A stretch of 8,084 nt of DNA, taken from positions 1 through 8,084 of the forward strand of contig DAICZK010000062.1 in assembly GCA_027311185.1 (NCBI GenBank), read 5' to 3'. The notes below the pieces were generated by a model. It made no database searches and was not told where the DNA came from. It saw nothing but the letters and a program-made list of their open reading frames with translations. The DNA is from Sulfuriferula sp. (GTDB taxonomy: Bacteria; Pseudomonadota; Gammaproteobacteria; Burkholderiales; Sulfuriferulaceae). The number at the start of each line of letters is the position of its first letter. Positions within the stretch are counted from its first letter, which is position 1. Of this stretch, positions 1 to 6,087 are shown piece by piece. The position numbers and the translations under genes were made by a program.

Positions 1-1
1 G

Positions 2-1010
2 GTCTTTACCTTCCCCATTCCCACCTACAATATGACTCCCGATTCCCCCTGGGAGAGCGAAAACGCTCAGTTGCTGTTCGAGATGACGGCAAAATACGGC
101 TTGCCCTATTTCCGGAGCCTCATCAATTCGAAGTTGAAACCGAACATGGTGCGCCCCATGTGCTGCCGCCTGCAGCTCGACCTGCGCGAATTACTCAAGC
201 GCGGCAACGGTTTGTTCGGCAGCGCGGAGCAAACCGGCTCGGTAGGGATGGTGACCATTAACTGCGCGCGCCTGGGCTACCCGTACAAAGGCGACGAGGC
301 GGGCCTTTATGCCCGTCTTGACGAGTTGCTGGAACTGGGCAAAAACAGCCTGGAAATCAAGCGCAAAGTCATACAGCGGCACATGGACGCCGGCCTGTTC
401 CCCTACACCAAACGCTACCTTGGCACCCTGCGCAACCATTTTTCCACCCTGAGCATCAACGAGATGATCCGTAATTTTAGCGCCGATAGCTATGATATTA
501 CCAGCGCTTGGGGAAACCAGTTCGCGCTCCGCCTGCTCGATCACGTGCGCGCCAGGATGCTGGCGTTCCAGGACGAAACCGGACACATGTACAACCTCGA
601 GGCCACGCCCGCCGAAGGCACGACCTATCGCTTTGCCAAGGAAGACCGCAAACGTTTTTCCGGCATACTCCAGGCCGGCACCGCCGACAGCCCGTATTAC
701 ACCAACTCTATGCAATTGCCGGCCGGGTTTACCGACGACCCGTTCGAAGCGCTGGAGCGGCAGGAAGCCCTGCAGAAAAAATACACCGGCGGCACGGTGC
801 TGCACCTCTACATGAACGAGCGCCTGTCCAGCGCCGAGGCCTGCAAAACCCTGGTGAAGCGCGCTGGAACGCTTCGGCCTGCGCTATATCACGATCACGC
901 CGACTTTCTCAATATGTCCGAAACATGGCTACCTGGCCGGAGAGCGCCCATACTGCCCGCGCTGCGATCAGGAGAAAATCGCTGAAAAACGCCAGCACGC
1001 AGTTGCATAA
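2..1010 (+). CDS. nrdD: Anaerobic ribonucleoside-triphosphate reductase, large (catalytic) part, C-terminal portion, frameshifted
   Basis: Class III ribonucleotide reductase, which reduces ribonucleotides to deoxyribonucleotides without oxygen through a glycyl/thiyl radical. The gene enters from the left edge, already open at base 2, and begins with the conserved stretch FTFPIPTYN. A Cys pair in MCCR (161-166) is the probable thiyl-radical site. Further NrdD signatures are GSVGMVTIN, LFPYTKRYL and GGTVLH. Near 860 the frame breaks: frame 2 gives nonsense and stops at 985, whereas frame 3 from about 861 reads ALERFGLRYITITPTFSICP and a zinc-type module (CPKHG at 915-929, YCPRC at 951-965) before TAA at 1008. 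Loss of one GC unit in the local GCGC repeat explains the shift. The polypeptide ends just after the zinc module and lacks the usual terminal glycyl-radical segment, which is found in the next ORF. Family assignment is secure; whether the shift is real or a sequencing error is open. Confidence 0.93.
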
Positions 1011-1015
1011 TCGCC

Positions 1016-1021
1016 AAGGAG
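1016..1021 (+). promoter_or_regulatory. Shine-Dalgarno of the glycyl-radical ORF
   Basis: AAGGAG lies six bases before the ATG at 1028, in the 17-base gap after the nrdD stop at 1010. This near-perfect ribosome binding site argues that the glycyl-radical segment is translated as its own protein and is not simply a piece cut off from nrdD by a frameshift. Confidence 0.75.
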
Positions 1022-1027
1022 AAACTC

Positions 1028-1222
1028 ATGACCGCACCACTCAAGCACCCCGCACCGAGCGCCGATTGCTGTATTTTGGCGGACACCGAACGCCAGCCTT
1101 GCGAGGCCTGGACCCGGGTAATGGGATACCATCTCCCAGTGGCATCCTTCAATATCGGCAAGAAAGCCGAGCACGCAAAGCGTAAATTTTTTCTCGAAGC
1201 TCACACCCGGCCCAGGCGTTGA
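1028..1222 (+). CDS. Separate glycyl-radical domain protein of the anaerobic ribonucleotide reductase
   Basis: A 64-residue protein whose second half is the C-terminal glycyl-radical segment normally fused to NrdD. The core is [16 protein letters not shown], which fits the NrdD/glycyl-radical pattern RVxGYxxPV..(F/W)NxGK, and Gly33 is the predicted radical residue. It is followed by a basic tail ([10 protein letters not shown]). The N-terminal 25 residues are poorly conserved in appearance and hold three cysteines (Cys14, Cys15, Cys25). The ATG follows a strong ribosome binding site, 17 bases after the stop of the catalytic part, and the TGA at 1220 lies just before nrdG, so the three genes form one operon. 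It presumably docks on NrdD and is converted to the glycyl radical by NrdG, comparable in principle to GrcA (YfiD), which replaces the glycyl domain of pyruvate formate-lyase. The alternative is that an unrecognised indel splits one nrdD gene. Confidence 0.82.
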   Translation: MTAPLKHPAPSADCCILADTERQPCEAWTRVMGYHLPVASFNIGKKAEHAKRKFFLEAHTRPRR

Positions 1223-1227
1223 TTTCC

Positions 1228-1913
1228 ATGCTACGCATCGGCGGCGTTACGCCTTATTCCGCGACCGATTATCCCGGCTGTTTTTCAGCTGTCGTATTTT
1301 GTCAGGGTTGTCCGTGGCGCTGCGCCTATTGTCACAATCCGCATTTGCTGCCGGCGAGCACGGCGCCTGCGCTGGCCTGGGACGAGGTAATGCAGTTTCT
1401 CGCCCGCCGGTCAGGCTTGCTCGATGCAGTCGTCTTCAGCGGCGGCGAGCCGACCCTGCAAGACGGCCTGGCCGACGCTGCAATGGCGGTCAAGGCACTG
1501 GGTTCAAAGTCGGCCTGCATACCGCCGGCATGTACCCGGCGCGTCTGCGCGCCGTGCTTCCCTTGCTCGGCTGGGTGGGAATGGACATCAAAGCGCCGTT
1601 TGCCGATTATCACTACGTGACCGGCATAGCGGGCAGCAGCGACAAAGCCCGGGCCAGCGCGCGGTTGATTCTGGACGGCGGCGTGGATTACGAATTTCGT
1701 ACTACGGTGCACTCCACATTACTGAGCCACAAGACGCTGCTTTTGCTGGCAAACGAGCTCGCGGCGATGGGCGTCGCGCGCTATGTGCTCCAGGAGTTCC
1801 GCCAGCAGGGCTGCTCGCAGCCATTGCCCGCGATGCGGCCCGATTACTTAAATTGCGACGCGATTAAGCAGCTGGGGCGACAATTTACACATTTTTCGGT
1901 GCGCGGCGTTTAA
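1228..1913 (+). CDS. nrdG: Anaerobic ribonucleoside-triphosphate reductase activating protein (radical SAM), frameshifted
   Basis: Radical-SAM activase that uses a 4Fe-4S cluster and S-adenosylmethionine to generate the glycyl radical of class III reductase. The sequence opens with [17 protein letters not shown] and has the cluster motif CPWRCAYC (Cys28, Cys32, Cys35), followed by FSGGEPTLQ, the SAM-contacting GGE motif. Frame 1 is lost at the GGG run 1500-1502; frame 3 then continues with [20 protein letters not shown] and the rest to TAA at 1911. One missing G (GGGG to GGG) restores a protein of about 228 residues, normal for the NrdG2-type activase. I chose ATG 1228, which gives the usual N-terminus; a TTG at 1219 overlaps the preceding stop and is a weaker alternative. 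The position directly behind the glycyl-radical ORF supports the role. Confidence 0.92.
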
Positions 1914-1978
1914 CCGATCCGCCTCGCAACTGGATCGAAAGCAGATTGGTCGCCAAATCGCGCTTCCCGGTTTTCGGC

Positions 1979-2251
1979 TTATTTGCCGAACAGGTCTGCG
2001 TGCGTGCCGGTACGGTCAAAGTGAACCTCATCATCGTCGATGCGATAAATCAGCAGCCAGTCGGGTTCAATATGAAGGTCGCGCCTTGGCTTCCAGTCGC
2101 CTTTGAGCGGATGATCCCCCAACTCGCGCGGCAAGGGTTGTCCAGCCAACAACAAAACAATGATTTCACGCAGCTTTCCCATGTCCTTGCCGCGTTTTTC
2201 TGCCAGTTTTACGTCACGCCGAAATTGACCAGAGTAGCTCGGCGAGCGCAT
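1979..2251 (-). CDS. yafQ: YafQ-family mRNA interferase toxin
   Basis: A 90-residue RelE-superfamily endoribonuclease of the YafQ type, the toxin of a type II toxin-antitoxin pair; such proteins cut mRNA on the ribosome. The C-terminal half carries the family signature: DHPLKG, RDLHIEPDWLLIYR and RTGTHADLF. As I recall, E. coli YafQ uses His50, His63, Asp67, Trp68, His87 and Phe91; here His47, His60, Asp64, Trp65, His84 and Phe88 fall at a constant offset of three, so the catalytic set looks complete and the toxin should be active. The ATG overlaps the antitoxin stop (TAATG, one shared base), indicating translational coupling. The gene lies 65 bases from the nrdG stop on the opposite strand, tail to tail. 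Confidence 0.93.
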   Translation of the reverse strand: MRSPSYSGQFRRDVKLAEKRGKDMGKLREIIVLLLAGQPLPRELGDHPLKGDWKPRRDLHIEPDWLLIYRIDDDEVHFDRTGTHADLFGK

Positions 2252-2493
2252 TAAATATCCAGTTGCCTGAACAAATCGGCCGCACTGGTAGCATGGAATA
2301 CATCTTCATCTCTGTCGCTCTTGCCTAGCGTATCGGCTGTTAAAGCATTGGGTAGTTCGCTGTCTGCGATATAGCGGCGCATTAATTCACGGATGATCTG
2401 AGCAGCGGGGCGATGGCGATCTGCGGCAAGCGCGATAAATTGCTCGCGTAGTTCGGATTCCATCTTGATCGACATTTGCACTTCTTTAGTCAT
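2251..2493 (-). CDS. Ribbon-helix-helix antitoxin of the YafQ toxin (RelB/DinJ-like)
   Basis: An 80-residue antitoxin. The N-terminal part (about residues 5-43, VQMSIKMESELREQF then IIRELMRRYIA) reads as a short beta strand plus two helices, a ribbon-helix-helix DNA-binding fold. The acidic tail (SDRDEDVFHATSAADLFRQL) resembles the toxin-wrapping C-terminus common in antitoxins paired with YafQ. It would neutralise the toxin by binding its active site and repress its own promoter as a dimer. It precedes the toxin, the usual order for this family, and its TAA shares a base with the toxin ATG. The N-terminus is not an obvious match to E. coli DinJ, so I leave the symbol blank. The start has only a weak purine-rich site (GAGCGAG) upstream. 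Confidence 0.88.
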   Translation of the reverse strand: MTKEVQMSIKMESELREQFIALAADRHRPAAQIIRELMRRYIADSELPNALTADTLGKSDRDEDVFHATSAADLFRQLDI

Positions 2494-2528
2494 ATTTGTC
2501 TCGCTCGATTAAAACCGTAAGGCCAGTT

Positions 2529-2557
2529 AGTTTAAAAGCTATTCAACGGATTTTCAA
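2529..2557 (-). promoter_or_regulatory. Candidate sigma-70 promoter of the toxin-antitoxin operon
   Basis: On the minus strand TTGAAA (2557-2552) and TAAACT (2534-2529) are separated by 17 bases. Transcription would start about 30 bases before the antitoxin ATG at 2493. The -35 matches five of six consensus bases, the -10 only four. No convincing inverted repeat that could be the antitoxin operator was found next to it. Confidence 0.35.
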
Positions 2558-2642
2558 TAGGCATGCAATGAATATCTGTCGGAGCCCAACGCTGACGTTT
2601 TCCTGCTCTCGCGTTGAGTATGCCGACCCTCCGCAAATATCG

Positions 2643-2660
2643 GTCTGACGTCAATCAGAC
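2643..2660. repeat. Perfect inverted repeat with nested 8-bp palindrome in the merR/antitoxin spacer
   Basis: GTCTGA (2643-2648) and TCAGAC (2655-2660) form a perfect six-base inverted repeat around a six-base loop, and the self-complementary octamer TGACGTCA lies inside it at 2646-2653. It sits in the 270-base divergent spacer between the antitoxin and merR, about 44 bases upstream of the merR -35 box. It could be an operator for either operon or a small hairpin. No T-run follows, so it is not a typical intrinsic terminator. Confidence 0.45.
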
Positions 2661-2703
2661 ACTGGCGCGATTTTGCTTTTATGACCTGAAATTCAATTCC
2701 CGC

Positions 2704-2734
2704 TTGACTTGGAGTACGCTCCAGGTTTTATAGT
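2704..2734 (+). promoter_or_regulatory. MerR-type promoter with 19-bp spacer and operator
   Basis: TTGACT (2704-2709) and TATAGT (2729-2734) are separated by 19 bases instead of the optimal 17, which is the hallmark of promoters that MerR-family activators untwist. Inside the spacer lies the inverted repeat TGGAG-TACG-CTCCA (2710-2723), centred between the two boxes as expected for a MerR dimer site. The promoter faces merR, with a start site about 20 bases before its ATG, so the regulator very probably controls its own two-gene operon. Confidence 0.85.
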
Positions 2735-2763
2735 GACGACTGTCGTGACGAGAAAGGAATGTG

Positions 2764-3108
2764 ATGAAAATCGGCGAACTGGCGAAACGCAGCGGACTGG
2801 GCGCGCACACCTTGCGCTACTATGAGCGCATCGGATTGCTGCCTTACGCAGCGCGCGGTCAGTCCGGCAACCGTGATTACGACGAGTCCATACTGGGCTG
2901 GATAGAATTTCTCGGCCGCCTGAAAACGACTGAAATGCCAATCCGCACTATGCTGCGCTATGCAGAGCTGCGCGCAGTCGGCGAGCCTACCAGGAACGAG
3001 CGTCGAGACCTGCTCGAAACCCATCGCGAACACGTCCGCACGCGCATCGCCGAATTGCAGACCTGCCTGACCATCCTCGACGCCAAAATCGCCGGCTATG
3101 CCGATTAA
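2764..3108 (+). CDS. MerR family transcriptional regulator
   Basis: A 114-residue MerR-family activator. Residues 1-70 form the winged helix-turn-helix: MKIGELAKRSGL, then HTLRYYERIGLLPYA and the wing region with RDYDES. The remainder is a helix rich in Arg and Glu that would make the antiparallel dimer coiled coil, with a very short effector region. ATG 2764 is preferred to GTG 2761 because AGGA at 2755-2758 is five bases from the ATG and only two from the GTG, and the family normally starts MKIGE. The sole cysteine is Cys101. AdhR/NmlR-like thiol sensors, as I recall them, carry a Cys near residue 52 in a segment equivalent to IEFLGRLK; here that position is Gly or Arg, so a different sensing mode is likely. 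It is co-transcribed with the next gene (32-base gap) from a typical MerR promoter. Confidence 0.92.
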   Translation: MKIGELAKRSGLGAHTLRYYERIGLLPYAARGQSGNRDYDESILGWIEFLGRLKTTEMPIRTMLRYAELRAVGEPTRNERRDLLETHREHVRTRIAELQTCLTILDAKIAGYAD

Positions 3109-3140
3109 TCAGTTTTATTTATGCTTGAAGGGGTATTGAA

Positions 3141-3533
3141 ATGGATTCTGAACGTTATATTTGGGGGGTAGAAAAGCTCAAGGAGGTCGACGGCCACGCA
3201 GGCGAACAGGTCATCGCAGCGCTTAAACACATCGCGCCCGACCTGGGCCGGTATATTTTCGAGTTTGGTTTTGGGGACATTTATTCGCGCGGCGTACTCA
3301 CGCTAAAGGAACGGGAAATTGCCACAGTCGCAGCGCTCACGGCGCTCGGCAACGCACAGCCGCAACTCAAGGTTCATATTCACGGCGCGCTCAATGTCGG
3401 CTGCACTCGGCAGGAAGTCGTTGAAATCATGATACAGATGGCTGTGTACGCCGGATTTCCCGCCGCGTTGAACGGCACTTTTGCCGCCAAAGAGGTTTTC
3501 GCCGAGCGAGACAAGGCGGGGCAGGAGCGCTAA
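3141..3533 (+). CDS. Carboxymuconolactone decarboxylase family protein
   Basis: A 130-residue protein of the CMD/AhpD superfamily, alpha-helical and usually oligomeric. The family segment spans roughly residues 52-115: [19 protein letters not shown], then [11 protein letters not shown] and [13 protein letters not shown]. The ends match gamma-carboxymuconolactone decarboxylase (PcaC)-like proteins better than AhpD, because the AhpD redox CxxC is absent; only Cys88 is present. Length and start are normal, with GAAGGGG at 3127-3133 as ribosome binding site. It is the second gene of the MerR operon, so its expression should respond to the unknown MerR signal. Such stand-alone PcaC-like proteins under MerR control are usually not part of a complete protocatechuate pathway, and the substrate cannot be assigned. 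Its TAA overlaps the stop of the convergent gene. Confidence 0.9.
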   Translation: MDSERYIWGVEKLKEVDGHAGEQVIAALKHIAPDLGRYIFEFGFGDIYSRGVLTLKEREIATVAALTALGNAQPQLKVHIHGALNVGCTRQEVVEIMIQMAVYAGFPAALNGTFAAKEVFAERDKAGQER

Positions 3534-4584
3534 AACGCCGGCAGAGCAGGCTCGTCGTTGGCGGTCACGGCAATGCATTCGACTTCGATCAGCCATTCTG
3601 GCCGACAGACGGCACCCTGTACAATAATGACGGGCAGCCCGGGAAAACGTGCCGACAACACGCATCTGACTGGCGCGTAGTCGGACGGATCGCGCAGATA
3701 AACAATGAGGTGCATCATGTCATCCAGGCCGGCCGATCCCGAGTGCAACAGCGCCTCGACGTTAGTCAGCGCAAGATCGAGTTGCTTGAGCACGTCGCCC
3801 GGATGCACGACCCGCCCGGCAGTATCAATGCTTGCCGTACCCGAGATGAAATAGTGCGCGCGATCGGAGTAGGCGATACGAGTACCGCGCTCGAAAGTCA
3901 CATTGTAATCCTTGGTCGCGCACAGACGGTCGAAGTCATTGAGGAAGGACATCTGCTGCGGTGCGCGCACGCGCCCTCGATGCCGGTGCTCGAAATATAA
4001 TGCGTATCCGTGGTCAAACCCTGCTGCGCGAACAGCGCGGTGCGACTGTCGACCATATCTTGGTAGAACACGTCGACATTTCTGAGGTAAATCCAGGTAC
4101 GCACGCAATGATCGCGCAAGGTCCCGCCCGCACCCGACAACACATCAATCAGATCGGTAAATACCTTTTGCGTTTTCGCGGCCACCGGCGAGGGCGCGAA
4201 ATCGCAGCCGCCCGCGCGGAGCTGTGTACTCCACAGATGCCGCAGGCCTTGCTTCTCGAACGACACATAGTGGGCAGAAACGCGCTGTTTTACGAACGGC
4301 TCGGCACTATCGACGTGATAAGCCAGCACCGCGATTTTCACGCCGGACAACGGCGGCTGCTGCACGATGGAAACGGCAACGGGGTTGGCCGGGTGTCGAT
4401 GAACAGATAGCTGGCTTCGACAGCGCGAGACTGGTTCGCTACGTCGCTGAGAAAAATGCGGCGAAAAACCGCTGTAACCGGCGACAGGCCCAAGGCGGCG
4501 AGCGCCGGCAAACCGCTTGCTCGTCACGCCCTCGCTCAATGAAACCGTCGAATTGGCTTTTGCCGGTGCGCTCAATATGTTCAT
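3530..4584 (-). CDS. Three-unit RidA-fold protein, chorismatase-like (FkbO/Hyg5/XanB2 architecture), frameshifted
   Basis: Last gene of the minus-strand operon, reconstructing to about 352 residues. Three frame changes are needed: near 4500-4505 (lost GC), near 4391-4393 (lost C on the coding strand) and near 3974-3976 (lost G). The corrected protein reads as three RidA-like units: [20 protein letters not shown] to [12 protein letters not shown] (about 28-94), FTDLIDVL to [10 protein letters not shown] (about 143-205), and [53 protein letters not shown] (about 232-341). Chorismatases, which split chorismate to hydroxybenzoates or a dihydrodiol, have this pseudo-threefold RidA design and similar length. 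Cys328, Glu335 and Gly250 resemble residues I recall for the 3-hydroxybenzoate-forming type (Hyg5). RidA superfamily membership is secure, chorismatase activity probable only. ATG 4584 lies seven bases after the previous stop. Confidence 0.72.
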
Positions 4585-4591
4585 GGTGTTG

Positions 4592-5268
4592 TCACAATAC
4601 GCTGATCGGTTGATCGGGAAAGCACAACTGGTCCCGGTCGCGCCAGCTCAGCTGGACATAGTTGATCTCCATGAGGCGGCGCACGCCTTTGATAGGCCGC
4701 GGATCGAAGCCGTGCCAGGTATCGGGTCCGGCGACGAAAATGACCGCCGAATTGAATTCGGCTGAACTGCGCCCGACCCAGCGGCGCTGCATATCGTAGA
4801 TGTCCGTGCCCCATTCTGCCGCTTCCGGTCCGGTACACAGATAGAGCACCAGGGAGAAGAGTTTTTCGGGAATGTCGCGATGCGGCTCCAGCCACGCGCC
4901 ATCGGTATCCTGAATATATTCCATGCGCAGATAACCCCCCGCAACGTCAATCGCGCAGGTTTTTGCGAATTCGTGGGCGACCTCGGGACGTTGTAGCGCC
5001 TGAGCGAACACCGCGCAGACCGGAAACGTAGCCTGCAATTCGGGAGTAAAAAAGTGCGCTTGCCGTTATCGATATCGCGTACGCCGTGACAGTCGGCTAT
5101 AGCGGGCGGCGCGATGGGCAGGATCAGGATAGCTGTCGCCAGGCTCTCGGGCAGCACGTCGTAGAGCTGCCAATGACGATAAGGATCGTCGTCGCGCTGC
5201 GCTGCGCGCAATGCCCGCACAAAACGTTTTGCCACGTCGGCCGCTTCAGGTATGCAGGGAAAACTCAT
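4592..5268 (-). CDS. Fe(II)/2-oxoglutarate-dependent oxygenase family protein, frameshifted
   Basis: Reconstructs to 225 residues after adding one T to the coding-strand run at 5053-5048 (A6 on the plus strand). Before the shift the frame reads MSFPCIPEAADVAKRF, HWQLYDVLPE and GKRTF; after it, FTPELQATFPVC and onwards. The double-stranded beta-helix core is visible: LEPHRD supplies His130 and Asp132, SLVLYL follows, WGTDIY is typical of the subgroup, and DTWHGF supplies His186; Arg197 or Arg198 (GVRRLMEINYV) would bind the 2-oxoglutarate carboxylate. All facial-triad ligands are present, so an active iron enzyme is expected. Substrate unknown; relatives occur near polysaccharide and small-molecule gene clusters. 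The ATG at 5268 overlaps the end of the upstream oxygenase gene by 23 bases, and the stop is seven bases before the next gene, so the three are one operon. Confidence 0.85.
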
Positions 5269-5851
5269 GGCGTGTCGGTTCCAAAATATTTATTTGGCGC
5301 CTGACATTGGATTCCGAATCGACGAAACACAACTGCAGGCTCATGCGCTGACCTTTTTGCGGCAGAAAGCCATGCCAGGAATGATCGCAGACGCGGAACA
5401 TGGGAATGCGGCCGAATTCGGGCGCAAACTCGAATGCGACGTCCTTGCGGTCCGCACTGCGCAAGACTCTCTGGCGGCCCCGCTCATAAGACCACTCGGC
5501 GCTGAAGCCGAGCAGCACCGTGATGATTTTATGCCGCGAATCGGTATGCGGGTAGGCGCTCTGATCGGTATCGAATTTTTCTTCGACCAGGCGGCGAAAA
5601 CACGGGCTCAACAGGTCGTCGACGGCCTCTCCGAAGCGCGCGCCGTAACGCAGGCTGGGCAGGCCGTAGCTGCCGGGGTCGGGGATGCGAGGCGCATCTG
5701 CCAGCACCTCATCCTTGAAGCGCGGGCTGATCGCCTGGTCGACAAAGGCGTAGTCGTAGGGATCGCGACACAACCCGGCCGACCGAATACGGGCCTCGTC
5801 TCGCAACGCGAAGGGGGTAGCGGGGTTACGTAAAATTGCGCCGTTATGCAT
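5246..5851 (-). CDS. Fe(II)/2-oxoglutarate-dependent oxygenase-like protein, possibly internally shortened
   Basis: First gene of the minus-strand operon, 201 residues from ATG 5851. That start is chosen because AAGGAT lies five bases upstream; the same frame stays open to 5947 but has no comparable site. YPHTDS gives His102 and Asp104, KIITVLLGFS and RVLRSADR follow, then DHSWHGF gives His160 and GQRMSLQL gives Arg169, the complete ligand set of a 2-oxoglutarate oxygenase. The protein is a distinct subfamily from its downstream neighbour and not a tandem copy of it. In relatives as I remember them, 15-20 residues separate the LSAYP-like stretch from the HxD motif; here SAYP runs straight into HTDS, suggesting an in-frame deletion that might impair folding. 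The C-terminus after FVDSE is short. Substrate unknown; oxygenase family membership is clear. Confidence 0.83.
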   Translation of the reverse strand: MHNGAILRNPATPFALRDEARIRSAGLCRDPYDYAFVDQAISPRFKDEVLADAPRIPDPGSYGLPSLRYGARFGEAVDDLLSPCFRRLVEEKFDTDQSAYPHTDSRHKIITVLLGFSAEWSYERGRQRVLRSADRKDVAFEFAPEFGRIPMFRVCDHSWHGFLPQKGQRMSLQLCFVDSESNVRRQINILEPTRHEFSLHT

Positions 5852-6087
5852 ATCCCATCCTTTTTTTTGAAGAAACACGCTGAATGCGCGGTCGCTGAGT
5901 ATCCGGTCATACCGCGTCACGACGCGCACCATCCTTACGACTATCACCGGAGTCTCTATTCGGGAAAGGTTATCACAGCCGGCCAGAAAAAAGAGTTAGA
6001 GATCGTCAGATATTGTAAATTGATAATGTACGCCGAAAATCCCACGGTTCGACTCGCTGGGGGATTATAATACGGCCATACTTTCAC
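5852..6087. promoter_or_regulatory. Divergent spacer between the oxygenase operon and hemN
   Basis: A 236-base spacer that must hold the promoters of both flanking operons. For hemN a perfect -10 box TATAAT lies at 6066-6071, 16 bases before the first ATG, but no -35 hexamer is recognisable at the proper distance, which suggests an activator-dependent promoter. An AT-rich imperfect palindrome at 6012-6027 (12 of 16 positions symmetric) is a possible regulator site; it is not a good FNR box. AATCCC (6038-6043) and GGGATT (6061-6066) form a six-base inverted repeat with a 17-base loop that touches the -10. No convincing promoter was found for the minus-strand operon. Confidence 0.4.
5857..5862 (-). 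promoter_or_regulatory. Shine-Dalgarno that fixes the start of the first oxygenase gene
   Basis: AAGGAT on the minus strand (5862-5857) is five bases before ATG 5851, preceded by a run of A. It selects this ATG over the longer open frame reaching 5947, whose extra 32 residues (rich in Arg and Val) look non-conserved. Confidence 0.7.

Noticed and set aside
191..805. A 204-codon open frame on the minus strand opposite nrdD
   Set aside because: It lies fully antisense to conserved NrdD sequence, its protein shows no recognisable domain, and long antisense frames are common in GC-rich coding DNA.
2761..2763. GTG as start of merR
   Set aside because: Only two bases separate it from the ribosome binding site; the adjacent ATG at 2764 has normal spacing and gives the usual family N-terminus.
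3710..4410. Plus-strand open frames opposite the RidA-fold gene
   Set aside because: The minus strand encodes conserved RidA-like motifs here, including [11 protein letters not shown] and GRVVHPGD, so the plus-strand frames are antisense shadows.
6038..6066. tRNA-like T-loop (GGTTCGACTC) in the spacer before hemN
   Set aside because: The flanking bases do not pair into a five-base T stem, and no acceptor stem or anticodon arm can be drawn upstream; chance similarity or at most a remnant.
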